Shown piece by piece: positions 33,645 to 45,969 of a stretch of 64,000 bases of DNA (within the stretch, counting starts at the first letter, position 1; every line of letters starts with the position of its first letter). A model generated the notes under the pieces. That model was not told the DNA's origin. It worked only from the letters and a program-made list of their open reading frames with translations, and did no database searches. Where the stretch lies: the NCBI GenBank assembly GCA_028554755.1, contig JAPTOF010000016.1, forward strand, positions 14,628,001 to 14,692,000. Reading direction: 5' to 3'. The position numbers and the translations under genes were made by a program. Source of the stretch: Cordia subcordata. Its lineage: Eukaryota; Streptophyta; Magnoliopsida; Boraginales; Cordiaceae.

Positions 33645-35700
33645 CGGGATAAGTAAGAAATTAAAATTACTTCATGAAAGCTGTACATGTACAAAAGTTG
33701 TGGAGGGGCCTATACAATGATATCTTCAAGTCTCCACATTTTACGTAGAGCTTTGTTCAAAGATGAAGACTGAAATTTTCTACCAAAACAGAGTTTAACT
33801 CTAACATCATCAAAAACAGTATCAAAAATAAGTTCCTCGGTTCTTGCTTGATTCTTGAAGATTCGTTGATTCCTTTCAACCCAAATGTTGTAGATGGCTG
33901 CCCCAAGAAGATGCTTGAGAATTGTGGCTTTCAAATGTTTTTCAAGGGCAAAGGGAGTGAGGAAATCAATAATATCAGGCCAACAAATCAGATTTTCCGG
34001 AACAAGAGTAAGTCGCAAACCCTTTCTCCAAATCCTCCTTGTGAAGCAACATTCAAAGAAGAGATGCTCTCCAGTCTCACAACCCACGTTGCGAAAGGTA
34101 CACGAAGGATTGATATTAAGCCCCCAATGTAAGACTCTGAATTTTGTGCTAAGGCGGTCACGGGATGCAAGCCAAGCAACGAAGCTGTGCTTTGGGTTAT
34201 GCCTCTTGTGCCAAATGAGATTGAAACCTTCAAAATGAGTGCCTTTTCTTCGAATACTATCCCAAGTGTGATTGAAAGTAAAGCTTCCACTTGGGGAAAG
34301 ATTCCATGAAATTCTATCCATTGTGCTTTCGTTAAGACTAAATTCTGGAACATCAACATGGGAGAGATGCATTGGCCAATTCCAAGAACCATCAATGAAA
34401 ATCTCACATACCTTTGCGTGAATTGGGGGATGTGGAATGGCATTTGTCCATTGCTCAAAGGGAGAACCATCTTTGTGCCAATTATCGCTCCAAAAGAAGG
34501 TGTTTGCTCCATTTCCAACCTTGTGCTCAAGGAATCTTTTTGCAATGGGACGGCAGCCAAGAAGTGTTTTAAAAACCCAACTTGCCTCCTTGGGAACTTG
34601 TGAATTCCAAATGGAAGAGTCTTTGATATAATTTGCTTGAACCCATTGACTCCACAGTGTTTCTTAATGAATGGAGAAGCTAGGAGTTTTAATCCAATCC
34701 ACAAACTTTTTGGGAAATCCCAAAGCAAGAAGAGTGCGTTCAACGAATCTCCAATTCAAGGAGTCAAAAGCTTTCATAATATCAACTTTAAATGCACATC
34801 TTGTGGAAATATGTCTCCTTTGATAACCTCTCACGATGTCACGAGCAATAAGGATATTTTCGTGGATGAGCCCACCCTTAATGAATGCTGATTGATTCCA
34901 AGAGATGAAGTTGGGTAAGCATACCTTTATCCTATTTGCAATGATCTTTGAGATGCACTTGTAGATGGTGTTACAACATGATATTGGCCTATAATCCTTG
35001 ACCATGGAGGGATTTGAAGTTTTTGGCACAAGAGTAACAATTGTGGCATTTACCTCTTTGAGGAGATTGCTTGATTCAAAAAGACCTGATTGCATTCAAT
35101 GCATCCTTCCCCACAATCTCCCACGCAACCTTGTGAAAATGGGAAGTGCAGCCATCCGGACCCGGGCTTTTGTTTGGGTAGAGAGAAAAAAGCGCATTCT
35201 TGATTTCACCATCGGTTAGAGGAGCAATGGTGGTGGCAGCAAATTCATGATCAATTTGCTTGCCAATAATATTTTTCAAAAGATCAACGTTTATGCTTGT
35301 GGAGGATTCAGCACCAAGAAGCTTCTTGAAATAGCCAACGAATTCCTCTTTCACTTCGTCATCTTCAAGGAGAGTATGACCATTCTCATTCTTGATAGCA
35401 TGGATAGTGTTATTGAGCTTCCTTCCTTTAACCACATTATGGAAGAATTTTGTATTTGCATCTCCTTCTTTGATCCAAGAAAGTCTTGACTTTTGGTAAA
35501 GCATGGCCTTTTGCTTTGCATCAAGCTCCTCCAATTTGCTCAAAATGCTTTTCTCCTTATCAATGAGAGAGTAATTATGCTCACCATTGAGGATAGAAAA
35601 TTGAACACTCTCGAGCTCTTCCATAAGATTTTTGATGACTAACGGAACGGCAGCAAAATGCTCTTTGTCGAAGGATTTCGTGGGAGAAGATGTTTTTTTT
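33645..35700 (-). pseudogene. Unit C2: L1-a, intact zinc-domain frame
   Basis: 2056 bp; used here as the array-C reference. The frame is open from just after the core-deletion TAA (34664-34666) to the stop at 33710, about 317 codons, covering ETLWSQW, the connection and the zinc domain. The second zinc ligand is Arg (CTFRNVGCE) as in the rest of array C. The RT N-terminal frame is split near 35079 by a 2-base shorter A-run (tcaaaaagacc) into 35095-34664 and 35624-35076. Confidence 0.93.
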
Positions 35701-35766
35701 GCGGGATAAGTAAGAAATTAAAATTACTTCATGAAAGCTGTACATGTACAAAAGTTGTGGAGGGGC
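35701..35766 (-). other. L1-a 3' UTR and tail junction (reference copy)
   Basis: Sixty-six bases separate the L1-a stop (cta at 35767-35769, TAG on the minus strand) from the T-run just below 35701. The T-run is the plus-strand image of the poly(A) tail. Without any spacer the other side of the run is the EN-RT linker of the neighbouring unit (catcttctccc on the minus strand). The UTR contains a perfect 12-bp palindrome at 35739-35750 and ends aatttcttactta-tcccgc. Confidence 0.85.
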
Positions 35767-37757
35767 CTATACAATGATATCTTCAAGTCTCCACATTTTA
35801 CGTAGAGCTTTGTTCAAAGATGAAGACTGAAATTTTCTACCAAAACAGAGTTTAACTCTAACATCATCAAAAACAGATCAAAAATAAGTTCCTCGGTTCT
35901 TGCTTGATTCTTGAAGATTCGTTGATTCCTTTCAACCCAAATGTTGTAGATGGCTGCCCCAAGAAGATGCTTGAGAATTGTGGCTTTCAAATGTTTTTCA
36001 AGGGCAAAGGGAGTGAGGAAATCAATAATATCAGGCCAACAAATCAGATTTTCCGAACAAGAGTAAGTCGCAAACCCTTTCTCCAAATCCTCCTTGTGAA
36101 GCAACATTCAAAGAAGAGATGCTCTCCAGTCTCACAACCCACGTTGCGAAAGGTACACGAAGGATTGATATTAAGCCCCCAATGTAAGACTCTGAATTTT
36201 GTGCTAAGGCGGTCACGGGATGCAAGCCAAGCAACGAAGCTGTGCTTTGGGTTATGCCTCTTGTGCCAAATGAGATTGAAACCTTCAAAATGAGTGCCTT
36301 TTCTTCGAATACTATCCCAAGTGTGATTGAAAGTAAAGCTTCCACTTGGGGAAAGATTCCATGAAATTCTATCCATTGTGCTTTCGTTAAGACTAAATTC
36401 TGGAACATCAACATGGGAGAGATGCATTGGCCAATTCCAAGAACCATCAATGAAAATCTCACATACCTTTGCGTGAATTGGGGGATGTGGAATGGCATTT
36501 GTCCATTGCTCAAAGGGAGAACCATCTTTGTGCCAATTATCGCTCCAAAAGAAGGTGTTTGCTCCATTTCCAACCTTGTGCTCAAGGAATCTTTTTGCAA
36601 TGGGACGGCAGCCAAGAAGTGTTTTAAAAACCCAACTTGCCTCCTTGGGAACTTGTGAATTCCAAATGGAAGAGTCTTTGATATAATTTGCTTGAACCCA
36701 TTGACTCCACAGTGTTTCTTAATGAATGGAGAAGCTAGGAGTTTTAATCCAATCCACAAACTTTTTGGGAAATCCCAAAGCAAGAAGAGTGCGTTCAACG
36801 AATCTCCAATTCAAGGAGTCAAAAGCTTTCATAATATCAACTTTAAATGCACATCTTGTGGAAATATGTCTCCTTTGATAACCTCTCACGATGTCACGAG
36901 CAATAAGGATATTTTCGTGGATGAGCCCACCCTTAATGAATGCTGATTGATTCCAAGAGATGAAGTTGGGTAAGCATACCTTTATCCTATTTGCAATGAT
37001 CTTTGAGATGCACTTGTAGATGGTGTTACAACATGATATTGGCCTATAATCCTTGACCATGGAGGGATTTGAAGTTTTTGGCACAAGAGTAACAATTGTG
37101 GCATTTACCTCTTTGAGGAGATTGCTTGATTCAAAAAAAGACCTGATTGCATTCAATGCATCCTTCCCCACAATCTCCCACGCAACCTTGTGAAAATGGG
37201 AAGTGCAGCCATCCGGACCCGGGCTTTTGTTTGGGTAGAGAGAAAAAAGCGCATTCTTGATTTCACCATCGGTTAGAGGAGCAATGGTGGTGGCAGCAAA
37301 TTCATGATCAATTTGCTTGCCAATAATATTTTTCAAAAGATCAACGTTTATGCTTGTGGAGGATTCAGCACCAAGAAGCTTCTTGAAATAGCCAACGAAT
37401 TCCTCTTTCACTTCGTCATCTTCAAGGAGAGTATGACCATTCTCATTCTTGATAGCATGGATAGTGTTATTGAGCTTCCTTCCTTTAACCACATTATGGA
37501 AGAATTTTGTATTTGCATCTCCTTCTTTGATCCAAGAAAGTCTTGACTTTTGGTAAAGCATGGCCTTTTGCTTTGCATCAAGCTCCTCCAATTTGCTCAA
37601 AATGCTTTTCTCCTTATCAATGAGAGAGTAATTATGCTCACCATTGAGGATAGAAAATTGAACACTCTCGAGCTCTTCCCTAAGATTTTTGATGACTAAC
37701 GGAACGGCAGCAAAATGCTCTTTGTCGAAGGATTTCGTGGGAGAAGATGTTTTTTTT
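35701..37757 (-). pseudogene. Unit C3: L1-a
   Basis: 2057 bp. Linker and RT N-terminus open, 37600-36719 (293 codons): YQKSRLSWIKEGDANTKFF, NKSPGPDG, YRPISCC, NQSAF, and motif A KVDIMKAFDS at 36816-36844. It is interrupted by TAA at 36719. Motifs B and C are absent. The zinc region is split by s1 (cagatc) and s2 (ccg): 36427-36044 and 36107-35814. Confidence 0.93.
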
Positions 37758-39811
37758 GCGGGATAAGTAAGAAATTAAAATTACTTCATGAAAGCTGTAC
37801 ATGTACAAAAGTTGTGGAGGGGCCTATACAATGATATCTTCAAGTCTCCACATTTTACGTAGAGCTTTGTTCAAAGATGAAGACTGAAATTTTCTACCAA
37901 AACAGAGTTTAACTCTAACATCATCAAAAACAGGATCAAAAATAAGTTCCTCGGTTCTTGCTTGATTCTTGAAGATTCGTTGATTCCTTTCAACCCAAAT
38001 GTTGTAGATGGCTGCCCCAAGAAGATGCTTGAGAATTGTGGCTTTCAAATGTTTTTCAAGGGCAAAGGGAGTGAGGAAATCAATAATATCAGGCCAACAA
38101 ATCAGATTTTCCGAACAAGAGTAAGTCGCAAACCCTTTCTCCAAATCCTCCTTGTGAAGCAACATTCAAAGAAGAGATGCTCTCCGTCTCACAACCCACG
38201 TTGCGAAAGGTACACGAAGGATTGATATTAAGCCCCAATGTAAGACTCTGAATTTTGTGCTAAGGCGGTCACGGGATGCAAGCCAAGCAACGGCTGTGCT
38301 TTGGGTTATGCCTCTTGTGCCAAATGAGATTGAAACCTTCAAAATGAGTGCCTTTTCTTCGAATACTATCCCAAGTGTGATTGAAAGTAAAGCTTCCACT
38401 TGGGGAAAGATTCCATGAAATTCTATCCATTGTGCTTTCGTTAAGACTAAATTCTGGAACATCAACATGGGAGAGATGCATTGGCCAATTCCAAGAACCA
38501 TCAATGAAAATCTCACATACCTTTGCGTGAATTGGGGGATGTGGAATGGCATTTGTCCATTGCTCAAAGGGAGAACCATCTTTGTGCCAATTATCGCTCC
38601 AAAAGAAGGTGTTTGCTCCATTTCCAACCTTGTGCTCAAGGAATCTTTTTGCAATGGGACGGCAGCCAAGAAGTGTTTTAAAAACCCAACTTGCCTCCTT
38701 GGGAACTTGTGAATTCCAAATGGAAGAGTCTTTGATATAATTTGCTTGAACCCATTGACTCCACAGTGTTTCTTAATGAATGGAGAAGCTAGGAGTTTTA
38801 ATCCAATCCACAAACTTTTTGGGAAATCCCAAAGCAAGAAGAGTGCGTTCAACGAATCTCCAATTCAAGGAGTCAAAAGCTTTCATAATATCAACTTTAA
38901 ATGCACATCTTGTGGAAATATGTCTCCTTTGATAACCTCTCACGATGTCACGAGCAATAAGGATATTTTCGTGGATGAGCCCACCCTTAATGAATGCTGA
39001 TTGATTCCAAGAGATGAAGTTGGGTAAGCATACCTTTATCCTATTTGCAATGATCTTTGAGATGCACTTGTAGATGGTGTTACAACATGATATTGGCCTA
39101 TAATCCTTGACCATGGAGGGATTTGAAGTTTTTGGCACAAGAGTAACAATTGTGGCATTTACCTCTTTGAGGAGATTGCTTGATTCAAAAAAAGACCTGA
39201 TTGCATTCAATGCATCCTTCCTCACAATCTCCCACGCAACCTTGTGAAAATGGGAAGTGCAGCCATCCGGACCCGGGCTTTTGTTTGGGTAGAGAGAAAA
39301 AAGCGCATTCTTGATTTCACCATCGGTTAGAGGAGCAATGGTGGTGGCAGCAAATTCATGATCAATTTGCTTGCCAATAATATTTTTCAAAAGATCAACG
39401 TTTATGCTTGTGGAGGATTCAGCACCAAGAAGCTTCTTGAAATAGCCAACGAATTCCTCTTTCACTTCGTCATCTTCAAGGAGAGTATGACCATTCTCAT
39501 TCTTGATAGCATGGATAGTGTTATTGAGCTTCCTTCCTTTAACCACATTATGGAAGAATTTTGTATTTGCATCTCCTTCTTTGATCCAAGAAAGTCTTGA
39601 CTTTTGGTAAAGCATGGCCTTTTGCTTTGCATCAAGCTCCTCCAATTTGCTCAAAATGCTTTTCTCCTTATCAATGAGAGAGTAATTATGCTCACCATTG
39701 AGGATAGAAAATTGAACACTCTCGAGCTCTTCCCTAAGATTTTTGATGACTAACGGAACGGCAGCAAAATGCTCTTTGTCGAAGGATTTCGTGGGAGAAG
39801 ATGTTTTTTTT
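37758..39811 (-). pseudogene. Unit C4: L1-a
   Basis: 2054 bp. RT N-terminal frame 39654-38773 (293 codons). It has a private change, cctcac for ccccac, which turns a Gly into Arg in WEIVGKD. Zinc region split; C-terminal piece 38165-37824. Sites: s1 caggatc, s2 ccg, s3 ctccgtc, s4 short, s5 ggctg. Confidence 0.92.
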
Positions 39812-41864
39812 GCGGGATAAGTAAGAAATTAAAATTACTTCATGAAAGCTGTACATGTACAAAAGTTGTGGAGGGGCCTATACAATGATATCTTCAAGTC
39901 TCCACATTTTACGTAGAGCTTTGTTCAAAGATGAAGACTGAAATTTTCTACCAAAACAGAGTTTAACTCTAACATCATCAAAAACAGATCAAAAATAAGT
40001 TCCTCGGTTCTTGCTTGATTCTTGAAGATTCGTTGATTCCTTTCAACCCAAATGTTGTAGATGGCTGCCCCAAGAAGATGCTTGAGAATTGTGGCTTTCA
40101 AATGTTTTTCAAGGGCAAAGGGAGTGAGGAAATCAATAATATCAGGCCAACAAATCAGATTTTCCGAACAAGAGTAAGTCGCAAACCCTTTCTCCAAATC
40201 CTCCTTGTGAAGCAACATTCAAAGAAGAGATGCTCTCCGTCTCACAACCCACGTTGCGAAAGGTACACGAAGGATTGATATTAAGCCCCAATGTAAGACT
40301 CTGAATTTTGTGCTAAGGCGGTCACGGGATGCAAGCCAAGCAACGGTTGTGCTTTGGGTTATGCCTCTTGTGCCAAATGAGATTGAAACCTTCAAAATGA
40401 GTGCCTTTTCTTCGAATACTATCCCAAGTGTGATTGAAAGTAAAGCTTCCACTTGGGGAAAGATTCCATGAAATTCTATCCATTGTGCTTTCGTTAAGAC
40501 TAAATTCTGGAACATCAACATGGGAGAGATGCATTGGCCAATTCCAAGAACCATCAATGAAAATCTCACATACCTTTGCGTGAATTGGGGGATGTGGAAT
40601 GGCATTTGTCCATTGCTCAAAGGGAGAACCATCTTTGTGCCAATTATCGCTCCAAAAGAAGGTGTTTGCTCCATTTCCAACCTTGTGCTCAAGGAATCTT
40701 TTTGCAATGGGACGGCAGCCAAGAAGTGTTTTAAAAACCCAACTTGCCTCCTTGGGAACTTGTGAATTCCAAATGGAAGAGTCTTTGATATAATTTGCTT
40801 GAACCCATTGACTCCACAGTGTTTCTTAATGAATGGAGAAGCTAGGAGTTTTAATCCAATCCACAAACTTTTTGGGAAATCCCAAAGCAAGAAGAGTGCG
40901 TTCAACGAATCTCCAATTCAAGGAGTCAAAAGCTTTCATAATATCAACTTTAAATGCACATCTTGTGGAAATATGTCTCCTTTGATAACCTCTCACGATG
41001 TCACGAGCAATAAGGATATTTTCGTGGATGAGCCCACCCTTAATGAATGCTGATTGATTCCAAGAGATGAAGTTGGGTAAGCATACCTTTATCCTATTTG
41101 CAATGATCTTTGAGATGCACTTGTAGATGGTGTTACAACATGATATTGGCCTATAATCCTTGACCATGGAGGGATTTGAAGTTTTTGGCACAAGAGTAAC
41201 AATTGTGGCATTTACCTCTTTGAGGAGATTGCTTGATTCAAAAAAAGACCTGATTGCATTCAATGCATCCTTCCCCACAATCTCCCACGCAACCTTGTGA
41301 AAATGGGAAGTGCAGCCATCCGGACCCGGGCTTTTGTTTGGGTAGAGAGAAAAAAGCGCATTCTTGATTTCACCATCGGTTAGAGGAGCAATGGTGGTGG
41401 CAGCAAATTCATGATCAATTTGCTTGCCAATAATATTTTTCAAAAGATCAACGTTTATGCTTGTGGAGGATTCAGCACCAAGAAGCTTCTTGAAATAGCC
41501 AACGAATTCCTCTTTCACTTCGTCATCTTCAAGGAGAGTATGACCATTCTCATTCTTGATAGCATGGATAGTGTTATTGAGCTTCCTTCCTTTAACCACA
41601 TTATGGAAGAATTTTGTATTTGCATCTCCTTCTTTGATCCAAGAAAGTCTTGACTTTTGGTAAAGCATGGCCTTTTGCTTTGCATCAAGCTCCTCCAATT
41701 TGCTCAAAATGCTTTTCTCCTTATCAATGAGAGAGTAATTATGCTCACCATTGAGGATAGAAAATTGAACACTCTCGAGCTCTTCCCTAAGATTTTTGAT
41801 GACTAACGGAACGGCAGCAAAATGCTCTTTGTCGAAGGATTTCGTGGGAGAAGATGTTTTTTTT
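39812..41864 (-). pseudogene. Unit C5: L1-a
   Basis: 2053 bp. RT N-terminal frame 41707-40826 intact to the core-deletion TAA. C-terminal frame cut near 39990 by s1 cagatc (40218-39925). Sites: s2 ccg, s3 ctccgtc, s5 ggttg, s6 cccc, s7 tttt. Confidence 0.92.
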
Positions 41865-43917
41865 GCGTGATAAGTAAGAAATTAAAATTACTTCATGAAA
41901 GCTGTACATGTACAAAAGTTGTGGAGGGGCCTATACAATGATATCTTCAAGTCTCCACATTTTACGTAGAGCTTTGTTCAAAGATGAAGACTGAAATTTT
42001 CTACCAAAACAGAGTTTAACTCTAACATCATCAAAAACAGATCAAAAATAAGTTCCTCGGTTCTTGCTTGATTCTTGAAGATTCGTTGATTCCTTTCAAC
42101 CCAAATGTTGTAGATGGCTGCCCCAAGAAGATGCTTGAGAATTGTGGCTTTCAAATGTTTTTCAAGGGCAAAGGGAGTGAGGAAATCAATAATATCAGGC
42201 CAACAAATCAGATTTTCCGAACAAGAGTAAGTCGCAAACCCTTTCTCCAAATCCTCCTTGTGAAGCAACATTCAAAGAAGAGATGCTCTCCGTCTCACAA
42301 CCCACGTTGCGAAAGGTACACGAAGGATTGATATTAAGCCCCAATGTAAGACTCTGAATTTTGTGCTAAGGCGGTCACGGGATGCAAGCCAAGCAACGGC
42401 TGTGCTTTGGGTTATGCCTCTTGTGCCAAATGAGATTGAAACCTTCAAAATGAGTGCCTTTTCTTCGAATACTATCCCAAGTGTGATTGAAAGTAAAGCT
42501 TCCACTTGGGGAAAGATTCCATGAAATTCTATCCATTGTGCTTTCGTTAAGACTAAATTCTGGAACATCAACATGGGAGAGATGCATTGGCCAATTCCAA
42601 GAACCATCAATGAAAATCTCACATACCTTTGCGTGAATTGGGGGATGTGGAATGGCATTTGTCCATTGCTCAAAGGGAGAACCATCTTTGTGCCAATTAT
42701 CGCTCCAAAAGAAGGTGTTTGCTCCATTTCCAACCTTGTGCTCAAGGAATCTTTTTGCAATGGGACGGCAGCCAAGAAGTGTTTTAAAAACCCAACTTGC
42801 CTCCTTGGGAACTTGTGAATTCCAAATGGAAGAGTCTTTGATATAATTTGCTTGAACCCATTGACTCCACAGTGTTTCTTAATGAATGGAGAAGCTAGGA
42901 GTTTTAATCCAATCCACAAACTTTTTGGGAAATCCCAAAGCAAGAAGAGTGCGTTCAACGAATCTCCAATTCAAGGAGTCAAAAGCTTTCATAATATCAA
43001 CTTTAAATGCACATCTTGTGGAAATATGTCTCCTTTGATAACCTCTCACGATGTCACGAGCAATAAGGATATTTTCGTGGATGAGCCCACCCTTAATGAA
43101 TGCTGATTGATTCCAAGAGATGAAGTTGGGTAAGCATACCTTTATCCTATTTGCAATGATCTTTGAGATGCACTTGTAGATGGTGTTACAACATGATATT
43201 GGCCTATAATCCTTGACCATGGAGGGATTTGAAGTTTTTGGCACAAGAGTAACAATTGTGGCATTTACCTCTTTGAGGAGATTGCTTGATTCAAAAAAAG
43301 ACCTGATTGCATTCAATGCATCCTTCCCCACAATCTCCCACGCAACCTTGTGAAAATGGGAAGTGCAGCCATCCGGACCCGGGCTTTTGTTTGGGTAGAG
43401 AGAAAAAAGCGCATTCTTGATTTCACCATCGGTTAGAGGAGCAATGGTGGTGGCAGCAAATTCATGATCAATTTGCTTGCCAATAATATTTTTCAAAAGA
43501 TCAACGTTTATGCTTGTGGAGGATTCAGCACCAAGAAGCTTCTTGAAATAGCCAACGAATTCCTCTTTCACTTCGTCATCTTCAAGGAGAGTATGACCAT
43601 TCTCATTCTTGATAGCATGGATAGTGTTATTGAGCTTCCTTCCTTTAACCACATTATGGAAGAATTTTGTATTTGCATCTCCTTCTTTGATCCAAGAAAG
43701 TCTTGACTTTTGGTAAAGCATGGCCTTTTGCTTTGCATCAAGCTCCTCCAATTTGCTCAAAATGCTTTTCTCCTTATCAATGAGAGAGTAATTATGCTCA
43801 CCATTGAGGATAGAAAATTGAACACTCTCGAGCTCTTCCCTAAGATTTTTGATGACTAACGGAACGGCAGCAAAATGCTCTTTGTCGAAGGATTTCGTGG
43901 GAGAAGATGTTTTTTTT
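41865..43917 (-). pseudogene. Unit C6: L1-a
   Basis: 2053 bp. RT N-terminal frame 43760-42879 intact. C-terminal piece 42271-41978. Sites: s1 cagatc, s2 ccg, s3 ctccgtc, s5 ggctg, s6 cccc, s7 tttt. The tail junction reads gcgtgataag, a single change from gcgggataag. Confidence 0.92.
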
Positions 43918-45969
43918 GCGGGATAAGTAAGAAATTAAAATTACTTCATGAAAGCTGTACATGTACAAAAGTTGTGGAGGGGCCTATACAATGATATCTT
44001 CAAGTCTCCACATTTTACGTAGAGCTTTGTTCAAAGATGAAGACTGAAATTTTCTACCAAAACAGAGTTTAACTCTAACATCATCAAAAACAGATCAAAA
44101 ATAAGTTCCTCGGTTCTTGCTTGATTCTTGAAGATTCGTTGATTCCTTTCAACCCAAATGTTGTAGATGGCTGCCCCAAGAAGATGCTTGAGAATTGTGG
44201 CTTTCAAATGTTTTTCAAGGGCAAAGGGAGTGAGGAAATCAATAATATCAGGCCAACAAATCAGATTTTCCGAACAAGAGTAAGTCGCAAACCCTTTCTC
44301 CAAATCCTCCTTGTGAAGCAACATTCAAAGAAGAGATGCTCTCAGTCTCACAACCCACGTTGCGAAAGGTACACGAAGGATTGATATTAAGCCCCAATGT
44401 AAGACTCTGAATTTTGTGCTAAGGCGGTCACGGGATGCAAGCCAAGCAACGGCTGTGCTTTGGGTTATGCCTCTTGTGCCAAATGAGATTGAAACCTTCA
44501 AAATGAGTGCCTTTTCTTCGAATACTATCCCAAGTGTGATTGAAAGTAAAGCTTCCACTTGGGGAAAGATTCCATGAAATTCTATCCATTGTGCTTTCGT
44601 TAAGACTAAATTCTGGAACATCAACATGGGAGAGATGCATTGGCCAATTCCAAGAACCATCAATGAAAATCTCACATACCTTTGCGTGAATTGGGGGATG
44701 TGGAATGGCATTTGTCCATTGCTCAAAGGGAGAACCATCTTTGTGCCAATTATCGCTCCAAAAGAAGGTGTTTGCTCCATTTCCAACCTTGTGCTCAAGG
44801 AATCTTTTTGCAATGGGACGGCAGCCAAGAAGTGTTTTAAAAACCCAACTTGCCTCCTTGGGAACTTGTGAATTCCAAATGGAAGAGTCTTTGATATAAT
44901 TTGCTTGAACCCATTGACTCCACAGTGTTTCTTAATGAATGGAGAAGCTAGGAGTTTTAATCCAATCCACAAACTTTTTGGGAAATCCCAAAGCAAGAAG
45001 AGTGCGTTCAACGAATCTCCAATTCAAGGAGTCAAAAGCTTTCATAATATCAACTTTAAATGCACATCTTGTGGAAATATGTCTCCTTTGATAACCTCTC
45101 ACGATGTCACGAGCAATAAGGATATTTTCGTGGATGAGCCCACCCTTAATGAATGCTGATTGATTCCAAGAGATGAAGTTGGGTAAGCATACCTTTATCC
45201 TATTTGCAATGATCTTTGAGATGCACTTGTAGATGGTGTTACAACATGATATTGGCCTATAATCCTTGACCATGGAGGGATTTGAAGTTTTTGGCACAAG
45301 AGTAACAATTGTGGCATTTACCTCTTTGAGGAGATTGCTTGATTCAAAAAAAGACCTGATTGCATTCAATGCATCCTTCCCCACAATCTCCCACGCAACC
45401 TTGTGAAAATGGGAAGTGCAGCCATCCGGACCCGGGCTTTTGTTTGGGTAGAGAGAAAAAAGCGCATTCTTGATTTCACCATCGGTTAGAGGAGCAATGG
45501 TGGTGGCAGCAAATTCATGATCAATTTGCTTGCCAATAATATTTTTCAAAAGATCAACGTTTATGCTTGTGGAGGATTCAGCACCAAGAAGCTTCTTGAA
45601 ATAGCCAACGAATTCCTCTTTCACTTCGTCATCTTCAAGGAGAGTATGACCATTCTCATTCTTGATAGCATGGATAGTGTTATTGAGCTTCCTTCCTTTA
45701 ACCACATTATGGAAGAATTTTGTATTTGCATCTCCTTCTTTGATCCAAGAAAGTCTTGACTTTTGGTAAAGCATGGCCTTTGCTTTGCATCAAGCTCCTC
45801 CAATTTGCTCAAAATGCTTTTCTCCTTATCAATGAGAGAGTAATTATGCTCACCATTGAGGATAGAAAATTGAACACTCTCGAGCTCTTCCCTAAGATTT
45901 TTGATGACTAACGGAACGGCAGCAAAATGCTCTTTGTCGAAGGATTTCGTGGGAGAAGATGTTTTTTTT
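43918..45969 (-). pseudogene. Unit C7: L1-a
   Basis: 2052 bp. RT N-terminal frame 45774-44932 (280 codons), shortened at the linker end by s7 ttt near 45780. C-terminal piece 44324-44031. Sites: s1 cagatc, s2 ccg, s3 ctcagtc, s5 ggctg. The profile is identical to that of unit C10. Confidence 0.92.

Noticed and set aside
36413..36946. Plus-strand frames such as MGEMHWPIP, MAFVHCSKG and MNPLTPQCF
   Set aside because: Antisense shadows of the L1-a connection and RT N-terminal coding sequence, repeated in every unit with no independent support.
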